NCBI GenBank assembly: GCA_030431095.1
Contig: JAUIJU010000005.1
Span: forward strand, 43,876 to 107,875
DNA from: Gammaproteobacteria bacterium
GTDB lineage: Bacteria; Pseudomonadota; Gammaproteobacteria; Xanthomonadales; SZUA-36
Length of the DNA stretch: 64,000 nucleotides
Direction of reading: 5' to 3'
Shown here: piece after piece, positions 55,849 to 64,000 of the stretch
Layout: every line of letters starts with the position of its first letter
Numbering within the stretch: the first letter of the stretch is position 1
Program-made: the position numbers and the translations under genes
Notes under the pieces: generated by a model
Database searches by the model: none
The model's input: only the letters and a program-made list of their open reading frames with translations
What the model was told of the DNA's origin: nothing

Positions 55849-57873
55849 TCAGATCTCCCCGAACTCACACTCCTTCTCCAGGAAATCCTCGATCAGCGCC
55901 AGCGTCTGCTCGTGTTGCTCGTAGTACCAGGGCAGTTGATGGGGCATGTCCGGAATGAGGACATAGCGTGACGGCACCTTGTCCTTGATGGCTTCGTAGA
56001 AGTCCTCGGCGTGCCAGTCGGGAGTACGTACATCGCGGCTGCCGACGTAGAGGAGCACTGGCATGTGCACCTTGTCGGTGTTGTTCATGGGGTCCATTCC
56101 CCGCACCGTGGTGCCCTGCATGACGCGCTGAACACGGCTTTGACTCCAGCGATTGCCCAGCCGGGTCAGGTCGGTGACCGGCGCGCCGGCGATGGCGCAG
56201 CGAAACGGGCTGTCCGGCCGCACAGCGGCCGCCGCGGCAGCAAAGCCGCCGTAAGAGTAGCCGAATATCACCATTCTCTCGGGGTCGGCGATGCCCTGGT
56301 CCACCAGGTACTGGGCGCCGTCGTCCTTGTCCTCCTGCATTTTCAGACCCCACTGGGCGTCGCCGGCCAGCCAGAGTCTGCGGCCCAGGCCCGAACTGCC
56401 GCGGTATTGTGGGCGCAACACGGCGAAACCGCGTGAAGTCAGGTATTCCACCCAGCCGGCGTTGCTCCAGCCGCCCGTGTCACGCGACCAGGGGCCGCCA
56501 TGCGGGTTGACCACCAGGGGCACCGGGCCGTCCTTTTCCTTGTCCCAACCGGCCGGCAAGTCGAGCAGCGCGGGAATTTCCAGGCCGTCGCGGGCGGTGT
56601 AGGTAATCCATTTCTGCTCACCCAGGTCGTCCGGGTCGATCCACGGCCGGGAATTGCCGATGGTTTGCACGCGTTTGCGGTCGTAAAGCAGGTGGTAGGC
56701 CGTGGGGTGCCGATTGCTCTGCGTGGCGACGAGAATCCGGGACAGGTCGTCGTTGTAGCCCTGGATGTAGACGTCCTGGCCCGGGTAGGCCTGTTTCAGC
56801 CCGTCGTGAATGGAGCGCAACTGGGGATCGACGAAGGTGGTCTCGGGCACCCGGCCACCGACGGTGAACGAGATCAGCTGGTTGAAATTGCTGGGCTGGT
56901 TGCCGAAACCGAGGCTGGAGATCGGAAAGTTGGGGTGCGCCACCAGCGGCTCATCGTCAAACGAGCGGGTCTTCGGGTCATACATCCAGGCCTGGACCTG
57001 GTCGGAAAACTTGTCGGTCAGGACGTAGTACTTGCCGCTGGCGTCGTCGATTCCGGCGATGCTGACCTGGTAGCGGTCCCGCAACATGGTGGTCAGGGCG
57101 TCGTGAACCTCGAAATCACCCGTGTCCGGGTTGCGGATCTCGATGGTCTGCTCGTAATCGTCACCGCCCTTGGCTTCAGAATCGTTGCGCGTCAGCAGCT
57201 CGCCGGTGCGCGGATGAAAGAAGCCGGCGGAGGCCTCGGGGCTGCCACGAAACAGTAGATCGACCTTGCGCGTGTCCAGGTCGTAGCGGTAATAGTTGGT
57301 GGTGAACTTGAGCATGTCATAGCGATAGATGATCACGTCCCTGGGTTCCAGGGGCAGCATGCGCACCAGTCCCGCCAGCGAGTTGAGCTCCGCGCAGCGC
57401 TTGGTGGTCTGGCCGGCGCCGAGCATCCGCCCGCCTTCTTCGAAGGCTTCCTCGAATTCCGAGTGCTGCATGTCGGTAAGGTAGTTCTTGAACACGAAAG
57501 TCGCTTCCGCGCCCAGCGCGTTGCCTTCGCCGCAGCCGCCGAGCGCGGCGGTCATTTCCTGGCGCCCGGTGACGCTGATCCTGCCTGCCTTCAGCGCGCT
57601 GGCGCCGATGAACTTCATCTTGTCGCCACTGGGGGTCACCACCGGCCCCTTGTCGAACTGGTCGAGGTTCCAGGTGGCCAGCGCGGTCTCGCGGTAGTCG
57701 GAACCGGGCGCCGCCACGATTGCTGCCAGCTGGGTGCCGTCAACGCTCATGGAAACGCCACGGATGGACGGCTCGCGCGCAATGTGTTCGATGGAAATGG
57801 GGTCCGCCTGCAGTGTGGAGGCCGCGATGGCGAGCGGCAATACGGTGTAGCGGAGCGTCGATTTCAGGTGCAT
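55849..57873 (-). CDS. S9 prolyl-oligopeptidase-family secreted peptidase
   Basis: 674 residues from the ATG at 57873, which has GGGGGAAC seven bases upstream. A signal peptide (ending TLQA) is followed by a beta-propeller N-terminal domain (about 30-400). The catalytic alpha/beta domain has the oxyanion HGGPWSRDTG, the nucleophile GYSYGGFAA and, near the end, DMPHQLPW with the catalytic His. Acylaminoacyl or dipeptidyl peptidase in the periplasm. It starts 87 bases past the terminator of the TonB receptor, so it is a separate unit, but peptide uptake and cleavage may go together. Confidence 0.92.
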   Translation of the reverse strand: MHLKSTLRYTVLPLAIAASTLQADPISIEHIAREPSIRGVSMSVDGTQLAAIVAAPGSDYRETALATWNLDQFDKGPVVTPSGDKMKFIGASALKAGRISVTGRQEMTAALGGCGEGNALGAEATFVFKNYLTDMQHSEFEEAFEEGGRMLGAGQTTKRCAELNSLAGLVRMLPLEPRDVIIYRYDMLKFTTNYYRYDLDTRKVDLLFRGSPEASAGFFHPRTGELLTRNDSEAKGGDDYEQTIEIRNPDTGDFEVHDALTTMLRDRYQVSIAGIDDASGKYYVLTDKFSDQVQAWMYDPKTRSFDDEPLVAHPNFPISSLGFGNQPSNFNQLISFTVGGRVPETTFVDPQLRSIHDGLKQAYPGQDVYIQGYNDDLSRILVATQSNRHPTAYHLLYDRKRVQTIGNSRPWIDPDDLGEQKWITYTARDGLEIPALLDLPAGWDKEKDGPVPLVVNPHGGPWSRDTGGWSNAGWVEYLTSRGFAVLRPQYRGSSGLGRRLWLAGDAQWGLKMQEDKDDGAQYLVDQGIADPERMVIFGYSYGGFAAAAAAVRPDSPFRCAIAGAPVTDLTRLGNRWSQSRVQRVMQGTTVRGMDPMNNTDKVHMPVLLYVGSRDVRTPDWHAEDFYEAIKDKVPSRYVLIPDMPHQLPWYYEQHEQTLALIEDFLEKECEFGEI

Positions 57874-57959
57874 TGGGTGTTCCCCCGGGTGAAGCATTGA
57901 GTCTGATCCGCGAAATGGTAGCCGATTCGTGTCCCGGAGACGTCAAATTCGCGTCCCGG

Positions 57960-57990
57960 AAAAACGAACGGCGCCATTCGGCGCCGTTCG
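57960..57990 (-). terminator. Strong rho-independent terminator of the TonB receptor gene
   Basis: On the minus strand a perfect 11-bp stem CGAACGGCGCC/GGCGCCGTTCG with a GAAT loop is followed by TTTTT. It lies 40 bases past the receptor stop. A second imperfect stem at 57992-58014 may add to it. Confidence 0.88.
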
Positions 57991-58030
57991 GAAAGGGCCC
58001 TCGAGGGCCTTTTCGGTTCGCTTCGGTCGA

Positions 58031-60997
58031 TCAGAAGCGGAAGTTGATGCGGCTGTAGACCGTGCGACCCAGCAGGCTGTACTGGGAAGCGACGATCGGC
58101 ACATTGCCGCGGGTGGAGACAGCACCGGCCGCGCCGGAAGACACCAGGTCCGGTTCCTCGTCGAGGATGTTCCGCATGCCCACCAGGAGGTCCCACTTGT
58201 CCTGCTGGTACAGGAAGGAGATGTTGTGGTTGAACCACGCTTCCATGGTGATGTCGCGGTATGCCGTGCCTTCCCAGCCGTAGTAGGAAATCTCCTCGTT
58301 TGAGGTACGGGTCTGGTCGGTCTCGGAGGCGTACTGCAGGTAGTAGGTCACGGACCAGTCGTCCTTCTGCGCGGTGGCGCGGAAGTTGGTCACGTTTTCC
58401 GGCGTACCGATGTCGCCCACCACGTCCACGTCGTCGAAGCCGCTGACCTGGTCAGGGTTGAACAGCTGGAAGACGTTCTCGATCTGCCAGGTGCTCTGAC
58501 CTTCCAGGTTCAGTGAACCCCAGTCGTAGTTGCCGGACCAGGTCACGTTCAGGTCCACACCCTTGACCAGCTGCGAGTTGATGTTCACGTAGCTGTCGTT
58601 GATGGTCAGGATGTTGTAGGCGTTGACCGGGTCCGAGGCCGGCGCACGGGCGATCAGGTCGCAGAAGGCGTTCGGGAAGTTTTCACCTCCGTAGCAGCCT
58701 GCCGCGATCGACGTCGCACCCAGCTGGGCGATCTGGTCGTTCACTTCGATCTCGTAGTAGTCGATCGCCACGTTCAGGTTGGTGAACTCGGGCGTCCAGA
58801 CGATACCGGCCGTGAAGGCGTCGGAGGTCTCGGACTCCAGGTTGTCCACACCACCACCGGACACGACCAGGATGGACGAACCGACACCCGCGTAGTCGGC
58901 CGGGATGCCCGCGGCCGCACAGTTCGCGCGGATGTTGTCGTTGGTGCTGTCACCCCACTCGATGCAGGGGTCCAGCGCCTGGCCCTGGAAACCGGTCTGG
59001 TCGCCCAGGAACTGCTCGAACAGCGCGGGTGCGCGGTAGGACGTACCGGCGGTCGCACGCAGGCGAAGGCTGGGGACGATCTGCCAGTTGAGGCCGGCCT
59101 TCCACACGGTGTCGCTGCCGCCACGGTCGTAGTCGAAGTAGCGGGCCGAACCGTTCAGCGTCAGGGACTCGAAGCCCGGCACGCCGGCGAGGATCGGAAC
59201 CTCCAGCTCGGCGAAGGCTTCCTGCACGCTGTTGCTGCCCTTGGTCACGGTGGCCGAGGTCAGGCCCCAGGACTGGCCGGTCTGCGACAGCATGTCCGGG
59301 TTGTCGTCGATGCTGAAGTCGCGGTATTCGGCGCCAAAGGCCGCGCCCACGGTGCCGGCGGGCAGCTGGAACAGGTCACCGGAAACGATACCGGTCAGCT
59401 GCCACTGGTCGTACACGGTGTTGCCGCGGGTGTTGTAGCCGACGATGTCGATCAGCTGCTGCATGCCCGAGCCGTCCAGCAGGGCCGGATCGTACGGGTT
59501 GTAGGTGGGCGGATCCGGGTCGAACTGCACGTCACCCGACACGCGCTGGTCGATGGCGTCCTGTTCGTAGGTGCCGTCGGAACGCGACCAGGTGCCGTAC
59601 ACCTGCCAGCTCCAGTAGTTGTCCGTGTTGAACACGCCGGACAGCCCGGTGGAAGCGTAGAAGTAATCCACGTCGATGTGCGAGTTCAGCGGATAGGGAT
59701 AGATCGGCTGGGTCAGCTGAGCCAGCACGTCACCCGTGAAGCCACGGTCGCCGATCGGGTTGTAGTCCGGATCGTTGTCGTAGGAATAGAAGGTCGTGCC
59801 CACCAGCCCGGCCGCGTTGGCGCCGCCGATCAGCGGGAAGAACTGCCGCCAGCCGATGCGATCGGTGGTGCGGTTGCTGTACAGGAAGTCCGCGTCCCAG
59901 TCCACGTTGCCGAAGGTGAAATCGGCGGTGCCGTAGATATTGATGCGCTCCTGTTCGTTCAGCGCGGTCTCCGTCGACAGGAAATCGCCGTAACGAACCG
60001 TCTCGTAGTAGGCCTCGCCCACCGGGTCCTGGTCGTAGTCGCTGTTGGTGCGTGCGCGGCGACCGGGAATCGGGCCGTTGAACACGCCGTCGGGCGAAGT
60101 GATCCAGCGGGTGCCGGTCAGGGCGTCGATGACCGAGTCGAACCACATGTTGTAGCAGCCCGCGCCCGGCGTACCGGCGATGGAGGAGCGATCCTCGCGG
60201 TCGATGCGGTTGCCATTGGCGTCGACCACCATGTCGCGGTCACAGCCCAGGTAATCGCGATCGCCGATTTCCAGGGATTCCTGCAGGGTCCACTGGGCAG
60301 AGAGTGTCACGCCGCCGCTGTCGAAATTGGCGCCGGTGATCACACCGAAGCGGTAGAACTCGCCACCGCCGTCCAGCGGCACGTCGGCCAGGGCGTTGAT
60401 CTCGGTGCCGTCCACCTGGCGGCGGGTGATGATGTTGGCCACGCCGGCCACGGCGTCGGAGCCGTAAATGGAGGAACTGCCGTCCAGCACGATCTCGAAG
60501 CGCTGCACCGCGATGTCCGGGATGGCGGACAGGTCCAGTGCCTGCACCTGGCCGCGCGTGCCGGAACCGCCGGGGCGGCGACCGTTCAGCAGGGTCAGGG
60601 TGCGCGTGGTGCCCAGGCCGCGCAGGTCCAGCGTTTCCACGCCGGTGCCGCCCTGGATCACGAAGCCGCCAAACTGGTTGTTCAGCTGCGTGGTGCCGGC
60701 GGCCACGGTGGTGTTCTGCAGCATGTCGGCCGCGGACAGTTGGCCGGCCTGGAACTGGGTTTCGGCATCGATGACCTGCATCGGCGAGGTGGAGGTGAAA
60801 TCTTCGCGCTTCAGCAGCGAGCCGGTCACCTGGACACGTCCCAGGTCAGCGGTGTCCTCTTCCTCGGTGGTCTGTTCGTCGTCTGCGTCGGTGGACGTGT
60901 CGTCCTGGGCCCAGGCGGTCAATACCTGGGTGCTGAGGGCGAGCGCCAGGAGGTACCTGGTCATGCTCCCTTTTTTGACCTTGAGTTCGTCTGACAT
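58031..60997 (-). CDS. TonB-dependent outer membrane receptor
   Basis: 988 residues from the ATG at 60997, which has CGGAG eight bases upstream; a longer frame was rejected. Residues 12-32 (MTRYLLALALSTQVLTAWAQ) form the signal peptide. An acidic stretch leads to a plug domain (RVQVTGSLL, LLNGRRPGGSGT, SSSIYGSDAVAGVANIITRR). The rest is a large barrel ending YSRINFRF with a terminal Phe, as outer membrane proteins require. No clear haem or siderophore residues are seen; it may import peptides or sugars. It has its own promoter and terminator. Confidence 0.93.
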   Translation of the reverse strand: MSDELKVKKGSMTRYLLALALSTQVLTAWAQDDTSTDADDEQTTEEEDTADLGRVQVTGSLLKREDFTSTSPMQVIDAETQFQAGQLSAADMLQNTTVAAGTTQLNNQFGGFVIQGGTGVETLDLRGLGTTRTLTLLNGRRPGGSGTRGQVQALDLSAIPDIAVQRFEIVLDGSSSIYGSDAVAGVANIITRRQVDGTEINALADVPLDGGGEFYRFGVITGANFDSGGVTLSAQWTLQESLEIGDRDYLGCDRDMVVDANGNRIDREDRSSIAGTPGAGCYNMWFDSVIDALTGTRWITSPDGVFNGPIPGRRARTNSDYDQDPVGEAYYETVRYGDFLSTETALNEQERINIYGTADFTFGNVDWDADFLYSNRTTDRIGWRQFFPLIGGANAAGLVGTTFYSYDNDPDYNPIGDRGFTGDVLAQLTQPIYPYPLNSHIDVDYFYASTGLSGVFNTDNYWSWQVYGTWSRSDGTYEQDAIDQRVSGDVQFDPDPPTYNPYDPALLDGSGMQQLIDIVGYNTRGNTVYDQWQLTGIVSGDLFQLPAGTVGAAFGAEYRDFSIDDNPDMLSQTGQSWGLTSATVTKGSNSVQEAFAELEVPILAGVPGFESLTLNGSARYFDYDRGGSDTVWKAGLNWQIVPSLRLRATAGTSYRAPALFEQFLGDQTGFQGQALDPCIEWGDSTNDNIRANCAAAGIPADYAGVGSSILVVSGGGVDNLESETSDAFTAGIVWTPEFTNLNVAIDYYEIEVNDQIAQLGATSIAAGCYGGENFPNAFCDLIARAPASDPVNAYNILTINDSYVNINSQLVKGVDLNVTWSGNYDWGSLNLEGQSTWQIENVFQLFNPDQVSGFDDVDVVGDIGTPENVTNFRATAQKDDWSVTYYLQYASETDQTRTSNEEISYYGWEGTAYRDITMEAWFNHNISFLYQQDKWDLLVGMRNILDEEPDLVSSGAAGAVSTRGNVPIVASQYSLLGRTVYSRINFRF

Positions 60998-61147
60998 GAA
61001 ATGCTCCGGGTGATGACAGTGGAGTTGGGCGAATTTACCGGTGCGTGGGGAAACCGCCCGCCTACTTCCCGGGCTCGCGGCCCGGTTGTTGATTACAGGG
61101 ATGACTGGGGGACCCAAAGGTCCGAAGCCACTACTTCACACCGGCCA

Positions 61148-61177
61148 ATGATAGATAATTCGTAAGCCTCCTGTAAA
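61148..61177 (-). promoter_or_regulatory. Sigma-70 promoter of the TonB receptor gene
   Basis: On the minus strand TTTACA (61177-61172) and TATCAT (61153-61148) each differ from consensus at one position, with an 18-base spacer. The start site near 61141 leaves a leader of about 143 bases containing a CCGGGC/GCCCGG stem. Confidence 0.65.
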
Positions 61178-61237
61178 CCGTTTATTAAATCCCGGTTAAT
61201 GGGTTTCGACAGGCTTCAAACCCAGCGACGGCGCGGT

Positions 61238-62320
61238 CTAGAGGAGGTCGACGAGTTGTTCACGGTACTTTTCGTAGAGGCGAAAATTGTGCGCCAGCGC
61301 CTCCGAGCCCTCGCCCCGTTGCAACCTGGCCACGCGCAGCTGCTCTTTCACCCAGCGGTATTCGGCCCAGTTGCCACCCCCGGTTTTCACGACCTCCATT
61401 TCCACGTTGTTCAGGCTCACCGCGGTGCCCATGCCCTGGTACACCTTGAGCAGGTCGGCGGGCGAAGCCGAATCCTTGTCTTCCATTTCCTGCGACAGTT
61501 CCTGGATGCGTTGCGTCCGCTCCTCGGCGGCGGCGCGGGCCTTGTCCGTCACGCTGAGCAGGTATTCCACCTGGTCTTCGGACACCTCGCCGTCTCCGGG
61601 CGGGTCGTAGCGGTCGGCCGCGGCCGCTTCCATCAGCGCGGCCTGGCGCTGCGCGTTGCCGAACAGGCCCGTTCCCGAACTGACGTCGGTGGAGTAGGCG
61701 GCGCCCGACGGCCGCTTGACAGCGACCCGGTCGGCGATGTTCACACCGCCACTGCCCAGCCCGACCACGCTGCCGATGACCAGGTTGGCGAAGAAGGCTG
61801 CGACCAGGGACAGGACGTAGTGCAGGATGCGCTTGTCCTCCGGGACGTCGAGCGCCAGCGGCATGATGCGGTACAGCAGAACCAGCGACCAGATCCCACC
61901 TGCCAGGGACACCAGGAAACCGAGCCAGGGGATTGCCGCGCCAATCATGCCGGCGACCCACGCGGGGATGGCGGCCAGCGACACGGCCGCAAAGGCCCGC
62001 GAAAAATCCGGTTTGCCCTTGAACACGCCGGCCAGCAGGTTGAACGCGAACACCGCCACCAGAAAACCGATGGCGGCCATGACCAGGCCGCGCAGCAACA
62101 TGACGACAAATCCGCCGCCGACGCCATAAGCGGCGTACCCGCCGAACAGCCGCGCCAGCACGACAACGACCACGACGTTGGCCACCAGCAGGGGGCCGGT
62201 CAGCAATCCCAGGGTTCTCTGCCAGGGCGGGTTGTCCGCCAGCCAGGCTTTCCAGTTGGCTTCCGGGTCGGTCAGCCCGCCCTTGACGAGATCCAGTGTT
62301 TTCTTGAGATCGAATTCCAT
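61238..62320 (-). CDS. Yip1-family membrane protein
   Basis: 360 residues from the ATG at 62320; an upstream in-frame ATG at 62356 has no better ribosome site. Five membrane spans at about 40-200 carry the Yip1 pattern (PPWQRTLGLLTGPLLVANVV, IGFLVAVFAFNLLAGVFKG, FSRAFAAVSLAAIPAWVAG). A long soluble C-terminal tail (220-360) is charged and helical. The function of bacterial Yip1 proteins is unknown. It is divergent from the sulfotransferase gene. Confidence 0.8.
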   Translation of the reverse strand: MEFDLKKTLDLVKGGLTDPEANWKAWLADNPPWQRTLGLLTGPLLVANVVVVVVLARLFGGYAAYGVGGGFVVMLLRGLVMAAIGFLVAVFAFNLLAGVFKGKPDFSRAFAAVSLAAIPAWVAGMIGAAIPWLGFLVSLAGGIWSLVLLYRIMPLALDVPEDKRILHYVLSLVAAFFANLVIGSVVGLGSGGVNIADRVAVKRPSGAAYSTDVSSGTGLFGNAQRQAALMEAAAADRYDPPGDGEVSEDQVEYLLSVTDKARAAAEERTQRIQELSQEMEDKDSASPADLLKVYQGMGTAVSLNNVEMEVVKTGGGNWAEYRWVKEQLRVARLQRGEGSEALAHNFRLYEKYREQLVDLL

Positions 62321-62487
62321 GATGGGGTCGCTCCGTTGGTTCGGCGATCTTGGCAATCGCGGTTGCTGCCTGTTTCACGCCAGAATAGGAGAATTCCCGT
62401 CAATCCACAGGGCGCGGTGGCGCCGATCCCGGGTGGACGGGGTAGAATTGCGCCGTGAATCAATGCCCGGACCCGGAGGCGAGGACA

Positions 62488-63294
62488 ATGAAAATGACGC
62501 GCCTGTTCGAGCGCCTCAAACCCGGCTCGGATGCCGGGGAAGACGCCCGCGTGGAATGGCTGCGCGGCATCTTCGCCTGTTCCCGCTACCCGCTGGTCTA
62601 CTTCAACCTGCCCAAATGCGCCTGCACCACCATCAAGAACCTGATGTACGTGCTGGAGTACGGCGAGGCCTTTCCGCAGCCACTGGACGTGCACAAGCCG
62701 ATCGCCACCGGCAATGCGCTGATCGGGCGCCACGAGCCTGACCGGCTGCTCACCGCCATGGCCAGCCGCAGGCTGTCCTTCACCTTCGTCAGGCATCCGC
62801 TGAAGCGGGCCTATTCGGCCTTCAACGAGAAAATTTTTCACGAATCGGAGCATTCGTTTCGCGGGCTGCGCAACGGTGTGCTGCGCGCACGGTGGGGCAT
62901 CCAGTTCCCTGCGCGGCTGGACAGCTACTCGGCGGATGACCACGCGGAGAATTTCGCGCGCTTTCTCGAGTTCGTCGCCGCCAATCTTGCCGGCGAGACG
63001 GACGTTAGGCAGGATCCGCACTGGCTGCCTCAGTCCCTGTTGCTGCATCGGCAGCGCAAACGCGGGGAGATCGATTTCGTGGGCCGCCTGGAGCGCTATG
63101 CCGAGGACATGGCCTTCGTGCTTCGCTCGGTTGGCGTTGCAGCCGTCGATGACCTGTTGAACCTGCGTTTCAACGAGGGGCTGCCGCCGCCTTACCCGTA
63201 CCGGGAGGTCCTGACGGACCGGGTGCTGGACCTGGGTCGCTGCATTTTCGACGATGACCTGCAACGCCTCGCCTATCCCCTGGAGACCCGTTGA
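62488..63294 (+). CDS. PAPS-dependent sulfotransferase (Sulfotransfer_2 type)
   Basis: 268 residues from the ATG at 62488 (GCGAGG upstream); a GTG at 62455 would add eleven residues. The PAPS phosphosulfate loop is LPKCACTTIK (Lys43) and the 3'-phosphate site is FVRHPLKRAYSAFNEK (Arg102, Ser110), the two motifs of carbohydrate sulfotransferases of the HNK-1/chondroitin type. It would transfer sulfate to a sugar of a surface or secreted polymer. No PAPS synthase is in the window. The next gene starts one base after its stop. Confidence 0.86.
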   Translation: MKMTRLFERLKPGSDAGEDARVEWLRGIFACSRYPLVYFNLPKCACTTIKNLMYVLEYGEAFPQPLDVHKPIATGNALIGRHEPDRLLTAMASRRLSFTFVRHPLKRAYSAFNEKIFHESEHSFRGLRNGVLRARWGIQFPARLDSYSADDHAENFARFLEFVAANLAGETDVRQDPHWLPQSLLLHRQRKRGEIDFVGRLERYAEDMAFVLRSVGVAAVDDLLNLRFNEGLPPPYPYREVLTDRVLDLGRCIFDDDLQRLAYPLETR

Positions 63295-64000
63295 ATGATT
63301 TGGTCCGCCCCCCGTGCGCCCCGGCTCGACGAGTGGCGCACTCGTGGACCGTGGGTCGGCCTGACGCTGCTGTGCACCTTGCAGGCCGCCGTGTTTGCGC
63401 AGGACGATCCCGCGGCCACGGAAGTCTGGACGCCGGAGCCGGCCGTGGTCACGCCCGGTCCGGGCCGGGTGCACGGTGCGCCCCCATCGGATGCGCTGAT
63501 GCTGTTCGACGGCAACGGTCTTGACGCCTGGCGCCATACCGACGGGCGGGACGCGCAGTGGGTCGTCGAAGACGGCGTCCTGACCGTGGTGCCTGGCAGC
63601 GGCGATATCGAAACACGCCGCGGATTTGGCGACGTGCAGTTGCACCTGGAATGGAAAACGCCGCAAATTGTCGAGGGTGCAGGGCAGGGCCGTGGCAACA
63701 GCGGCGTGTTTCTGCAGCGGCGTTACGAGGTCCAGGTGCTGGATTCTTTCGACAATCGCACCTATGCCAACGGCCAGGCCGCCAGCGTGTACAAACAGGC
63801 GATTCCGCTGGTCAACGCCAGTCGGGGCCCCGGCGAGTGGCAGAGCTACGACATCCTGTTCCGGGCGCCGCGTTTCGCGGGCGATGGCAGCCTGGTGTCG
63901 CCGGCGACGCTCACGGTGCTCCACAACGGTGTGCTGGTGCAGGACCACGTCACGCTGCAGGGGCCCACCGTGTACATCGGTCAGCCGGCCTGGGCGGCGC
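63295..64000 (+). CDS. DUF1080 secreted hydrolase (3-keto-disaccharide hydrolase), cut by window edge
   Basis: The ATG at 63295 directly follows the sulfotransferase TGA, and 235 codons are seen before the edge. A signal-like segment (GLTLLCTLQAAVFA, residues 22-35) is followed by the DUF1080 jelly-roll: LMLFDGNGLDAWRH, WKTPQIVEGAGQGRGNSGVF and YEVQVLDSFDN. DUF1080 proteins of this kind hydrolyse 3-keto-glycosides in the periplasm. Tight coupling to the sulfotransferase is unusual and may be chance. Confidence 0.87.
   Translation, partial: MIWSAPRAPRLDEWRTRGPWVGLTLLCTLQAAVFAQDDPAATEVWTPEPAVVTPGPGRVHGAPPSDALMLFDGNGLDAWRHTDGRDAQWVVEDGVLTVVPGSGDIETRRGFGDVQLHLEWKTPQIVEGAGQGRGNSGVFLQRRYEVQVLDSFDNRTYANGQAASVYKQAIPLVNASRGPGEWQSYDILFRAPRFAGDGSLVSPATLTVLHNGVLVQDHVTLQGPTVYIGQPAWAA

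Noticed and set aside
55332..55958. Plus-strand frame spanning the right arm, the direct repeats and the end of the S9 peptidase gene
   Set aside because: It reads through repeats and overlaps the real peptidase gene in antisense; no start signal.

Overview
The window is GC-rich chromosomal DNA (roughly two thirds G+C) from a Gram-negative bacterium, most likely a gammaproteobacterium near Xanthomonadales/Wenzhouxiangellaceae. The evidence is a TonB-dependent receptor ending in Phe, several lipoproteins with clean lipoboxes, sigma-54 regulation, AGGAGG-type ribosome binding sites, and many secreted peptidases and beta-lactamase-fold hydrolases. The taxonomic placement is inference. I found no rRNA, tRNA, CRISPR array, phage or insertion sequence. 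Many long reading frames antisense to real genes are GC artefacts and were left out.

1-16 kb holds mixed single genes: a TPR-like secreted protein cut by the left edge, a DUF4124 protein, a DAO-type FAD oxidoreductase, a methyltransferase, a serine hydrolase with a duplicated C-terminal module, a 6-phosphogluconate dehydrogenase, a large membrane protein, a retropepsin and an EF-hand protein. A divergent pair at 12.2-15.1 kb (FAH-family dehydratase and YjhG/YagF-type xylonate dehydratase) looks like two consecutive steps of non-phosphorylative pentose oxidation. 16-21 kb holds a CPBP membrane protease divergent from an ArsR-type regulator, with AT-rich operator palindromes lying on the promoter. 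The regulator heads a run of membrane-protein genes, the last three of them joined by GTGA overlaps. Class I aldolase follows.

21.9-25.5 kb is a two-component module: a histidine kinase, a divergent NtrC-type sigma-54 activator, and a stand-alone receiver gene behind a well-matched -24/-12 promoter. 25.7-27.8 kb is an envelope-stress-like operon (BON protein, DUF4398 lipoprotein, OmpA-like lipoprotein). 28-42 kb carries a Gfo/Idh oxidoreductase, a lipase-like hydrolase, phosphoglucomutase coupled to a large zinc metalloprotease, a 1916-residue secreted protein with pre-peptidase repeats, discoidin-like domains and two VWA domains, and another serine hydrolase.

42.5-50.6 kb is a run of minus-strand genes: a GtrA/GtrB/GtrC-like surface glycosylation trio, a TauD-type dioxygenase, a thioesterase overlapping a BKACE enzyme, and a nucleoside-type MFS transporter overlapping a TIM-barrel sugar epimerase. 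An M14 peptidase and an MscS channel follow.

54.6-55.85 kb is about 1.2 kb of noncoding mosaic: tandem repeats, two 133-bp inverted arms about 87% identical, a perfect 31-bp inverted pair and 26-bp repeats. It is the most unexplained stretch here. The right end has an S9 peptidase, a TonB-dependent receptor with its own promoter and strong terminator, a Yip1-family protein, a eukaryote-like sulfotransferase and the start of a DUF1080 hydrolase cut by the window edge.
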